A DNA stretch of 7,367 nt from JAYKJB01 sp035284745 [NCBI: Candidatus Sericytochromatia bacterium] (GTDB lineage: Bacteria; Cyanobacteriota; Sericytochromatia; S15B-MN24): NCBI GenBank assembly GCA_035284745.1, contig JAYKIL010000009.1, positions 1-7,367 of the forward strand. The letters run 5' to 3'. The notes beneath the pieces are model-generated. The model did no database searches and was not told the DNA's origin. It saw only the letters and a list, made by a program, of their open reading frames with translations. Both the position numbers and the translations under genes were made by a program. Within the stretch, counting starts at the first letter, position 1. Every line of letters begins with the position of its first letter. Of the stretch, positions 1-6,955 are shown piece by piece.

Positions 1-51
1 GCGCATCTTCAGCAGACGCGCGAACACCCCCGCAAAATGCTAGAACGGTGA
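1..51 (+). CDS. C-terminal end of an upstream gene (partial, unidentified)
   Basis: The first frame is open from the window edge and ends at a TGA at 49-51, giving the polar, basic tail AHLQQTREHPRKMLER. The stop lies six bases before the start of the next gene in the same direction, as expected for a preceding operon member. Sixteen codons are too few to identify a family. The other two plus frames are not excluded: frame 2 stops at 41-43, and frame 3 runs on into the next gene out of frame. The call rests on spacing and on the polar, helix-like composition of the tail. Confidence 0.4.
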   Translation, partial: AHLQQTREHPRKMLER

Positions 52-57
52 TGGCTG

Positions 58-1227
58 ATGCTTGGTGCGTTACAAGATTTCCTGGCTGGGTGGAGCGGTC
101 TGCGACAATTCAAGTCCGTCCCACGCGCCGAACGCCGCGTTGTCATTTATTCCGAGGGTGGCGGTTATTGGACTTATTTCGGCTCAATCTACACCGCATT
201 CCGCGCCATCAGCGATGAGCCCGTGCTCTATGTCACCTCAAAAGCCGATGACCCTCTGCTTCAAAACCCGCTCTCCGGCATGCGCAGCTTTTACGTGGGA
301 ATGGACAGCGCACGAACCATTTTCTTCGCCAGCCTTGATGTGGACCTGTTGCTGATGACGATGCCCGATTTGCAAACGTTTCACATCAAGCGCTCGCTGA
401 ACCCCGTTCACTACGTGTACACCCACCACTCCCTGGTGAGCACCCACATGACCTATCTGCCGGGGGCCTTCGACCACTTTGACACGGTTTTCTGCGCAGG
501 CCCCCATCATTGCGCCGAAATTCGCGCCCGCGAGGCACTGTGTAATCTGCCGGCAAAAGAACTCATCCCTCATGGATACGGGCGGCTCGATGACATTCTC
601 GCGACCGAATCGGCAGGTCCATTGGAACGCTCCCCGCAAGACCCGCCTCACGTTCTGCTCGCACCCAGTTGGGGCGAGCGAGGGTTTTTGGAGGAATATG
701 GCGCGACAGCGGTGCAGAGCCTTCTGAGTTCGAACCTTCGCGTCACTGTTCGTCCGCATCCGCGAACCCTTCAATTTCACGCGCCCCACATCATGCAGAT
801 GGCTGAACGCCACTGCAACAATCCGAGCTTTTCTCTCGATACAGACTTCAACTCCCACGCCTCTTTGCAAAGTGCTGATCTGATGATCAGTGACTGGTCC
901 GGCGCAGCCATCGAGTACGCCCTGGGGTTTGAGAGGCCTGTGATTTTTATCGACACGCCCCCAAAGATGAGAAATCCTGACTATGCCGCCCTCAATTTGT
1001 CCCCGTTGGAAATATTTATCCGCGAGAAAATTGGTATCATTCATCCGCTTGAAAAACTGGATGATTTAGGCGCCAGCGCCTGTGAAGTGATCGCTCACGC
1101 CGGTCAGTGGCAATCGCTCATTCGCACCGAACGCGCCCGTTGGGTGTACAATTGTGGACAAAGCGGCCACGCGGCTGCCACCTATCTTCGCGATTGGCTT
1201 TTGCAACACCCCCCAAAGCACCACTGA
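58..1227 (+). CDS. CDP-glycerol glycerophosphotransferase-like protein (TagB/TarF family, GT-B fold)
   Basis: The 389-residue product looks like a member of the CDP-glycerol:poly(glycerophosphate) glycerophosphotransferase family, whose members move glycerol-phosphate or similar alditol-phosphates from a CDP donor to a cell-surface polymer at the cytoplasmic membrane face. Visible marks are the N-terminal VVIYSEGGGYW segment (28-38), YTHHS (121-125) and PHGYGRLD (171-178), which fit the acceptor-side and linker region. RPHP (232-235) and DLMISDWSGAAIEYA (274-288) follow, with RPVIFID (293-299) closing the donor-binding half. The histidines of HH and RPHP are the likely catalytic and phosphate-binding positions by family analogy. 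It is close to the length of a bare catalytic domain and lacks the extra N-terminal region of long Gram-positive TagF enzymes. No transmembrane helix or signal peptide is evident. The ATG at 58 has only a weak GGTG upstream (47-50), but the conserved N-terminus starts soon after it, so the protein looks complete. sbcD starts 10 bases downstream. In Gram-negatives such enzymes usually modify LPS or capsule; the actual acceptor here is unknown. Confidence 0.8.
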   Translation: MLGALQDFLAGWSGLRQFKSVPRAERRVVIYSEGGGYWTYFGSIYTAFRAISDEPVLYVTSKADDPLLQNPLSGMRSFYVGMDSARTIFFASLDVDLLLMTMPDLQTFHIKRSLNPVHYVYTHHSLVSTHMTYLPGAFDHFDTVFCAGPHHCAEIRAREALCNLPAKELIPHGYGRLDDILATESAGPLERSPQDPPHVLLAPSWGERGFLEEYGATAVQSLLSSNLRVTVRPHPRTLQFHAPHIMQMAERHCNNPSFSLDTDFNSHASLQSADLMISDWSGAAIEYALGFERPVIFIDTPPKMRNPDYAALNLSPLEIFIREKIGIIHPLEKLDDLGASACEVIAHAGQWQSLIRTERARWVYNCGQSGHAAATYLRDWLLQHPPKHH

Positions 1228-1237
1228 CATTGCCGCT

Positions 1238-2473
1238 ATGAAACTCCTCCACACCTCGGATTGGCATTTGGGTCGGACACTCTATGGCAAGAAGCGTTAC
1301 GACGAATTTGACGCTTTTTTGAATTGGCTCATACAGGTCATTGAACGCGAAGAAATGGATGCCCTCATCATTGCGGGCGATATATTCGACACCACCACGC
1401 CCAGCAACCGAGCCCAAGAACTCTATTACAACTTTCTGGCCCGCGTCGCGGCGTGCGGCACCTGTCGCCATATTGTCATTGTGGCGGGCAATCACGATTC
1501 GCCCACTTTTTTGAATGCACCCCGCGACTTATTGCGGGCCTTCAACGTACACGTGGTGGGGCATGGCGATGCCGATACGATGGATGAGCAGGTGCTGGTT
1601 CTACGTAATGCGAACGCAACCCCTGAAATGATCGTCTGCGCGGTTCCATATCTGCGAGACAAAGACCTACGCACCGCGGAAGCGGGGGAGAGCATCGCCG
1701 ACAAAGAACGGAAGTTGGTGGAAGGCATCCGCGGCCACTACGCCCGCGTCGCGGCCTTGGCCGAGCAAAAAAAAGCAGAACTCGGGGGAAACATCCCTGT
1801 CGTGGTGACCGGTCACCTCTTTACGGCGGGTGGGCATATCATCGACGGCGACGGGGTTCGCGACCTATACATTGGTTCGCTGGCCCACGTGACGGCGGGA
1901 ATTTTTTCAGCGTGTTTCGATTATGTGGCGCTGGGGCATTTGCACGTGCCGCAAAGGGTCGGGGGCTCGGAAACGATTCGATACAGTGGCTCCCCTATCC
2001 CGATGGGATTCGGAGAGGCCAAACAACAAAAAAGCCTCAGCCACGTCCAGTTTCGGGGCTCGGAGGCCTCTGTCCGCCTGATTCAAGTTCCTTGTTTTCA
2101 GCCCCTAGAGCGCATACAAGGCGACTGGGAGCATATCAAAAAGTGCCTGGATGAAATTGCCGCTCGAAAGGACGGCGCTTGGGTCGAAGTCATCTATGAG
2201 GGAGCCGAGGTCTTGGGGGATCTGCGTGAAAGGCTTGAGACGCTGACAGCCAATCGCGGGCTTGAGATCCTTCGCGTGAAAAACAACCGCGTCATGGAAC
2301 AGGTGCTGCGACAGCAAGCAGCGGAAGAAACACTCGAAGACCTCGGGGTCCACGAGGTCTTTGCGCGATGCCTGGACGGGTTGGACCTGAGCGAACCGCA
2401 ACGGATGGAACTGCTCCAGACCCACGAAGAGACACTGGCCTCGCTTCGCAACGACGATGCGCGCGCGGAATAG
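1238..2473 (+). CDS. sbcD: SbcD, nuclease subunit of the SbcCD hairpin/end-processing complex
   Basis: The 411-residue product is the Mre11-type metallophosphoesterase subunit of SbcCD, a manganese-dependent exo- and endonuclease in the nucleoid that, with SbcC, cuts DNA hairpins and protein-blocked ends. All phosphodiesterase motifs are present and well spaced: DWHLG with D8 and H10, AGDIFD with D48, GNHD with N85-H86-D87, TGHLF with H193, and LGHLHVPQ with H234 and H236. The region after about residue 270 fits the capping domain and the C-terminal segment that docks on the base of the SbcC coiled coil. The frame is open upstream to an ATG at 1154, but the ATG at 1238 gives the canonical MKLLHTSDWHLG start and avoids overlap with the preceding gene. 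No clear Shine-Dalgarno sequence precedes it, so translation may depend on coupling to the gene ending 10 bases before. sbcC follows after 11 bases in the standard sbcD-sbcC order. An A8 run lies at 1767-1774. Confidence 0.96.
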   Translation: MKLLHTSDWHLGRTLYGKKRYDEFDAFLNWLIQVIEREEMDALIIAGDIFDTTTPSNRAQELYYNFLARVAACGTCRHIVIVAGNHDSPTFLNAPRDLLRAFNVHVVGHGDADTMDEQVLVLRNANATPEMIVCAVPYLRDKDLRTAEAGESIADKERKLVEGIRGHYARVAALAEQKKAELGGNIPVVVTGHLFTAGGHIIDGDGVRDLYIGSLAHVTAGIFSACFDYVALGHLHVPQRVGGSETIRYSGSPIPMGFGEAKQQKSLSHVQFRGSEASVRLIQVPCFQPLERIQGDWEHIKKCLDEIAARKDGAWVEVIYEGAEVLGDLRERLETLTANRGLEILRVKNNRVMEQVLRQQAAEETLEDLGVHEVFARCLDGLDLSEPQRMELLQTHEETLASLRNDDARAE

Positions 2474-2484
2474 AGAATCTGACG

Positions 2485-5400
2485 ATGAAAATTCTGCAAG
2501 TCCGCTTTAAAAATCTCAATTCGCTGGTGGGAGAGTGGAACGTCGACCTGACCCATCCTGCTTTCTTGGGCGACGGTATTTTTGCCATTACCGGCCCCAC
2601 CGGGGCTGGAAAAACCACCATTCTGGACGCCATATGTCTGGCACTGTATGGACAAACCCCTCGTCTGAAAAACATTTCCAAGAGCAGCAACGAAATTATG
2701 TCCCGCCAGACGGGGGAATGTTTCGCGGAAGTCACGTTTGAAACCCAGCACGGGCGTTTTCGCTGCCATTGGAGTCAGCATCGCGCTCGCAGAAGACCCG
2801 AGGGCGAATTTCAGGCTCCCAAACACGAGGTCGCCCACGCAGACACCCACGTCATTTACGAGAACAAGCTGAAAGAAGTGGCCAAACACGTCGAACGGGT
2901 CACCGGGATGGATTTTGAACGATTCATACGCTCAATGATGCTGGCTCAAGGTGGATTCGCGGCCTTTTTGCAATCGGATTCGGAACAGCGCAGCCAATTG
3001 CTCGAAGAAATCACGGGCACCCAAATCTATTCGCAAATTTCCATCCGCGTCTTTGAGATTTTCCGAGAGACGCGTGGAAAGCTTGAAATACTTCAGGCAG
3101 AGACCACGGGCATCACTCTGCTCGAACCTGACCAAGAACGCGACATCGCGGAGGAACTAAACAATCAACAATCGGCCTTACAAGCCCTCACAACCACGAT
3201 TCAAGAGACGGAAGCAGCGTGCGCGTGGTTGCGGAGCGTGGCCAAGATTCAACAAGAACTCGATCGACTCGCCGAGGAAGAACTAACCCTAAAAAACGAA
3301 CGAAGTGCCTTCGAGACCGACAGCCAAAAACTTGCGCTCGCCGCGCGCGCAGCGATGCTGGATGGAACTTTCGCTGCGCTCACGAGCACACGAAAACAGC
3401 AGGCGGCCGATCAGTCGGCATTGTACGATGTCGAGAAGACTTTCCCAGTTTTGGTGTCAGAGGAAGCGGAAATTGCGCGCACGCTGAAAAGCGCGGAGGA
3501 AAGGACGCTCGCTGCGAAAGCGGAACGGGACATCGCGGGGCCAATCCTGCAAAAGGTCCGAGTCCTCGACCAACAAATTCAGGATCTTCAGACAGAGGTG
3601 TCGGGGGTTGTTTCAGAGCACCAACACGCTGAGCTCGCATTTAAAAAAACGCGGGAAGCAGGTTTGGAGGCCCAAGAAGAGCAAGCCTCGATCCGCGACG
3701 CGCTGGCCGTGGTGCGGCAAAACATGCAATCCCACGCCCGCGACGAGTGGCTGATCAGCGGCCTTGCAGGCATCGAAGAGCAAATGAAGGGTCTGCAGGC
3801 TGTGCGATACAGACAAGCGCAGCAGGCAACCCAGGAGGCGGAAAGCCTTCAATCCCTCGAAAAAGCCGCGCTGGAACTGGAGCAGGCCCAGGCCCACACC
3901 CGTGAGTCTCAGCGGGATTTAGAAAATGCGAACCAAAGCCTGCAGAACGAGCAAGCGACGCTTCAGAATCAGCTCGGACCCCGATTGCTGCGAGAGTATC
4001 GTGCAGAAAAGGAAACGCTGCTGCGAGAGAAAGCCTACCTGAAGCGCATCAGTGACTTGGAGGAACTTAGAAACACCCTCGAAGAAAACAAGCCTTGTCC
4101 TTTATGCGGCGCCGAAAAGCACCCTTTCGCGGCAGGCCACGTTCCCTTGCCTGATGAAATAGAACAAAAAATAGCCTCCCTGGACACCTTTATCGCGCAG
4201 GCAGAGGAAACAGAAAGCCTGATAAAAAAACGCGAAGCGTCCCAAAACCAGGCCCAACAGCACCTGGCGGAAGCGCAAAGATTAGAATCTATTGCAGGGC
4301 AACGCAGAGACAGCCTAGAGGATAACCGGAGAATGAGCCGGATGCTGGGCGAACAACTCGCGCAGGAGTGGAGCATTTTGTGGCAAGAACTGAATGCAAA
4401 GCTGACCCCTTTGGGATGTGGGGCAGAGGCAGATGAGAAGCCAGAAACCCTTCTTCGACAGTTGCAGGACAGGCGCGAGGGGTGGCTGAAACGTCAACAG
4501 GAGGCGCACGCTCTAGAAAAGCGACTCGTCGAACTTGATGGCGAATCGAAACGTCTCGACGCGCTGAGCGAGAGTCAACTCGAACACAAGGCCCAGGCGT
4601 TCCTGCGCTTGGAAAAAGCGCAACAGGCGCTGAGCGAGAAACAAACGGAAAGGCACCACCTTTACGGGGACAGCGTGCCCAGCGAGCAAGAGCGCCGCCT
4701 CAATGAGGCCGTTTCAAGCGCTGAGAGGGCAGAAAAACATCTGAGAGAAAGTCATCAAACCATTTATCAGAAATTGACCCACGCAAAAACCCTCGCCGAC
4801 GACCTGACCCAAAGAATCACACAACGGGCGCCGGAATTAACCCAAGCAGAAACGCTGTTCGAGAATGAACTAAAGACAGCCGGTTTCGCCGATGAAAACT
4901 CCTTTCAATCAGCCAAATTGCCCGCACAGCAGTGGGACACCCTGATGCAAAAATCCAAGGACCTGAACGACCGCCACACCGCGTGGCAAACTCTGAAGAT
5001 CGATCGCGAGGCACAATTACTGCAGGAAAGAGAGCGACGCATCACCACACGAACCGCCCAAGAGCTTGAAACCGAGTTGGCAGAAAAAAAAGAGGAGCTA
5101 AAGACCCTCCAAGGTAAAATTTCATTGGCACAACTTCAATTGGGGAACAATCAAAAGGCCAAAGAGCGATTCAGCCATCAACAAGCGGCCATCGAGCAAC
5201 AAAGGCAAGAATGCTTGCGATGGCAAAATCTCAACGCCATCATCGGCTCGAGTGAAGGCAAAAAATACCGAACGTTTGCTCAGGGGCTGACATTCAAACG
5301 GATGGTTGTGCACGCCAACAGACAACTCAGCAAAATGACCGATCGCTATGGATTGATCCCCGACGATTCTGATCCTTTGGCACTGAACGTCGTGGATTAC

Positions 5401-5748
5401 TACCAAGCAGGAGAAATTCGCTCGACAAAGAACCTCTCAGGGGGGGAAAGCTTCATCGTCAGCTTGGCCCTTGCGTTAGGCTTGTCTCACATGGCAAGCA
5501 AGAATGTTCGGGTCGACTCGTTATTTCTAGATGAGGGCTTTGGCACTCTCGACGAGCAGGCCCTCGATACTGCCCTCGAAACGCTCGCAAGCCTGCAAAG
5601 GGACGGTAAACTGATCGGAGTCATCTCCCACGTCCCGGCCCTGAAAGAACGCATCAGCACACAAATTCAAGTGACCCGTCGAACGGGAGGGCGAAGTCAA
5701 TTGGTTGGCCCGGGATGTGGCCCCACATCACCCTTATTGCGACCTTGA
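2485..5748 (+). CDS. sbcC: SbcC, Rad50-like ATPase subunit of SbcCD with zinc hook
   Basis: The 1087-residue product is the SMC/Rad50-type ATPase that partners SbcD and controls its nuclease by ATP-driven opening and closing on DNA. The N-terminal ATPase lobe has Walker A GPTGAGKTT (37-45) and Q-loop Q155 in the LAQGGFAAFL segment. A long Gln/Glu/Ala/Leu-rich coiled coil follows, then the zinc hook CPLC (C538, C541) almost exactly at the midpoint, and the returning coil to about residue 930. The C-terminal lobe carries the ABC signature LSGGE (984-988), Walker B LFLDEGFGTLD (1013-1023) with catalytic E1017, and the H-loop histidine H1049. Length is in the usual range for SbcC, and no motif is missing or broken. 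The frame is open upstream to 2368 inside sbcD, but the ATG at 2485 gives the typical MKILQVRFKNLNSL start. Only a weak AGAG precedes it. The protein ends with GGRSQLVGPGC plus nine residues; the stop lies 9 bases from the end of the opposing gene. Confidence 0.97.
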   Translation: MKILQVRFKNLNSLVGEWNVDLTHPAFLGDGIFAITGPTGAGKTTILDAICLALYGQTPRLKNISKSSNEIMSRQTGECFAEVTFETQHGRFRCHWSQHRARRRPEGEFQAPKHEVAHADTHVIYENKLKEVAKHVERVTGMDFERFIRSMMLAQGGFAAFLQSDSEQRSQLLEEITGTQIYSQISIRVFEIFRETRGKLEILQAETTGITLLEPDQERDIAEELNNQQSALQALTTTIQETEAACAWLRSVAKIQQELDRLAEEELTLKNERSAFETDSQKLALAARAAMLDGTFAALTSTRKQQAADQSALYDVEKTFPVLVSEEAEIARTLKSAEERTLAAKAERDIAGPILQKVRVLDQQIQDLQTEVSGVVSEHQHAELAFKKTREAGLEAQEEQASIRDALAVVRQNMQSHARDEWLISGLAGIEEQMKGLQAVRYRQAQQATQEAESLQSLEKAALELEQAQAHTRESQRDLENANQSLQNEQATLQNQLGPRLLREYRAEKETLLREKAYLKRISDLEELRNTLEENKPCPLCGAEKHPFAAGHVPLPDEIEQKIASLDTFIAQAEETESLIKKREASQNQAQQHLAEAQRLESIAGQRRDSLEDNRRMSRMLGEQLAQEWSILWQELNAKLTPLGCGAEADEKPETLLRQLQDRREGWLKRQQEAHALEKRLVELDGESKRLDALSESQLEHKAQAFLRLEKAQQALSEKQTERHHLYGDSVPSEQERRLNEAVSSAERAEKHLRESHQTIYQKLTHAKTLADDLTQRITQRAPELTQAETLFENELKTAGFADENSFQSAKLPAQQWDTLMQKSKDLNDRHTAWQTLKIDREAQLLQERERRITTRTAQELETELAEKKEELKTLQGKISLAQLQLGNNQKAKERFSHQQAAIEQQRQECLRWQNLNAIIGSSEGKKYRTFAQGLTFKRMVVHANRQLSKMTDRYGLIPDDSDPLALNVVDYYQAGEIRSTKNLSGGESFIVSLALALGLSHMASKNVRVDSLFLDEGFGTLDEQALDTALETLASLQRDGKLIGVISHVPALKERISTQIQVTRRTGGRSQLVGPGCGPTSPLLRP
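5714..5729. other. Short perfect hairpin in the sbcC 3' end, possible convergent termination or mRNA-end structure
   Basis: GATGTGG (5714-5720) and CCACATC (5723-5729) are perfect inverted repeats separated by two C's; in practice this is a six-pair stem with a four-base loop. It sits over sbcC codons 1077-1082, after the conserved GGRSQL end of the protein and about 20 bases before the stop, where sbcC and the opposing gene converge. No U-rich tract follows on either strand, so it does not meet the criteria for an intrinsic terminator. It could stabilise mRNA ends, or it could be chance. Confidence 0.25.
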
Positions 5749-5757
5749 TCCCACCAT

Positions 5758-6822
5758 TTATTGGAAGCGTTCCTTCACGTTCAACAGGCTGCCATCCTTG
5801 GGCGAAATGGTCAGGATCCGCACGCGCCCGATGTTGTTTTGGGTGTATCGATACAGCCACTGCACAGTGCCATTGGGTCCTGTACGCGTCGTGGTGGGCA
5901 AGCCATACTCGCGCAATAAGGCCTCCGCCTTGGGCTTACCCCGCGTGTTTTCGTAGGCGAAAGCGCGGACGCGTGCATTGTAGTTCTCTGCCTTCAGTTG
6001 AACCTTCTGCGCCGCTTTGCTCAGAGCATCTGAAGCGGGTTGACCGGCCGCACGACGGCTGGCGACCGCCAGTATGGAACCCAAGTTGCTTTCAAGAGGG
6101 GCGAGGGGATCATCTGCAAGAAGCAACGGGGTGTCTCCTTTTTCACCCAATTCGAACAACGTCTTGATGCGAAGTTCCAGTTTCTTCGCATCGGTCCGCG
6201 CCAACGGCCCACTGGCCTGGGAGAGGTGAACAAAATCTTCCCGCACCATCGTCAGATACTCGGACATTTTTTCTTTGACAATGGCCTGGCCTTCAGAACG
6301 GCGATATGCGGCCAGCATCGCCTTCACCTCAGGTTTGCTGCCCAGGTTCGATAGGCGGCCCAAGGCCACCAACATTTCCTCAGGAGACGCCACCTCAAGG
6401 TTGGCCCGATCCTGAATGGCGTTATACAGCTTGATGTTCGCATCCTCCATCACCCCAAGGCCGGGATGATATACGACGGTGCTGGTCTGTACTGATTGCA
6501 CGTAAGCGATCACGGCATCCACTTTTTGAGCCATGGATGACCAATCCGGGTGGCTCCGCGCTTGCTCGCCACTGATAAATTCAGGCGACCCATCTTTGTA
6601 GAGCTGATGTGCCAGGTCGTAACACTTTTGCGCCTTTAAGGGGACAGCCAGCGCTTTTTCATAAGCCTCGAGATCGGCCTTAAGTTTTTCAAATGCCTGA
6701 ATCGTGTCGTCATCCGGCCCGAAGAGAAAGGCGATGTGCGCAGCGGGACGGGCTTCGCTTGGGGTGGGGGCCATCACCAGCCACCCGAGGGCAGCCACCG
6801 TGACAAACTTCAGCGCCTTCAT
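5758..6822 (-). CDS. Exported protein of unknown function (354 aa, type I signal peptide)
   Basis: I do not recognise the family. The product starts MKALKFVTVAALGWLVMAPTPSEA: a short basic n-region, a hydrophobic core at about 6-18, and a signal peptidase I site after SEA (22-24). There is no lipobox cysteine, so a soluble periplasmic or secreted protein is expected. The mature part is mostly predicted-helical and charged (about 40-290), with a single cysteine, C67, so it has no internal disulfide. The last 60 residues (295-354) look like a separate small alpha/beta module: a helix, then YGLPTTT, a hairpin with QWLYRYT, and a final strand with RVRILTI. This loosely recalls small SmpA/OmlA-like modules with a GxP followed by WxY, but that is only an impression. 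The ATG at 6822 is preferred over an in-frame ATG at 6861 because it has a strong GGAGG five bases upstream and gives a clean signal peptide. It lies 133 bases downstream of a SOUL-family gene on the same strand and converges with sbcC, so it is transcriptionally separate from sbcDC. Confidence 0.88.
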   Translation of the reverse strand: MKALKFVTVAALGWLVMAPTPSEARPAAHIAFLFGPDDDTIQAFEKLKADLEAYEKALAVPLKAQKCYDLAHQLYKDGSPEFISGEQARSHPDWSSMAQKVDAVIAYVQSVQTSTVVYHPGLGVMEDANIKLYNAIQDRANLEVASPEEMLVALGRLSNLGSKPEVKAMLAAYRRSEGQAIVKEKMSEYLTMVREDFVHLSQASGPLARTDAKKLELRIKTLFELGEKGDTPLLLADDPLAPLESNLGSILAVASRRAAGQPASDALSKAAQKVQLKAENYNARVRAFAYENTRGKPKAEALLREYGLPTTTRTGPNGTVQWLYRYTQNNIGRVRILTISPKDGSLLNVKERFQ

Positions 6823-6827
6823 CGAAT

Positions 6828-6832
6828 CCTCC
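6828..6832 (-). promoter_or_regulatory. Shine-Dalgarno site that decides the start of the exported protein
   Basis: The minus strand reads GGAGG here, five bases before the ATG at 6822-6820. It is the only strong ribosome-binding site in the window. The longer in-frame start at 6861 would add 13 residues ahead of the signal peptide's basic n-region and would put this site inside the coding sequence. Confidence 0.75.
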
Positions 6833-6955
6833 AACATTCTTTCACCGGCCCCACTCGCCAAGCACAGGCGTAATTAGGGGGGGCACACCCACACCACCAT
6901 CGCACCCCAGAGGTTAGCACGCTCACAACCCCAAAAACAAGCAAAATCGTTCGTA

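Noticed and set aside
238-1044. Long minus-strand open frame of 268 codons opposite the glycerophosphotransferase
   Set aside because: It is fully antisense to a gene with clear family motifs. Its translation is low in complexity, rich in Val, Gly, Arg and His, and shows no motif. It is typical of an open frame produced by GC-rich codon use.
1767-1775. A8 run in sbcD considered as a programmed -1 frameshift site
   Set aside because: The shifted frame soon reaches a stop and would lose the later nuclease motifs H193, H234 and H236. No stimulatory structure or known precedent in sbcD supports programmed shifting.
2194-2889. Minus-strand open frame of 231 codons across the sbcD-sbcC junction
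   Set aside because: It overlaps the conserved SbcD C-terminus and the SbcC Walker A region. The translation is Ser/Arg-rich with no recognisable domain, so it is a shadow frame.
2485-5748. Repetitive Gln/Glu-rich sequence in sbcC considered as DNA repeats
   Set aside because: The repetitiveness is at the amino-acid level, as expected for a long coiled coil. I see no exact tandem or dispersed DNA repeat units.
5715-6167. Plus-strand open frames of 83 and 150 codons opposite the exported protein
   Set aside because: They lie antisense to a gene with a strong ribosome-binding site and signal peptide, have no Shine-Dalgarno site of their own, and show Pro/Arg/Cys-rich shadow-like composition.
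6914-6944. Possible minus-strand promoter for the exported protein (TTGCTT or TTGTTT with TGCTAA)
   Set aside because: The spacers are 19 and 15 bases, neither near 17, and the -10 match is poor, so the elements do not support a call.
6930-6955. T-rich stretch on the minus strand just after the SOUL stop, considered as a terminator
   Set aside because: The T runs are broken and no GC-rich stem precedes them, so the hairpin needed for an intrinsic terminator is missing.
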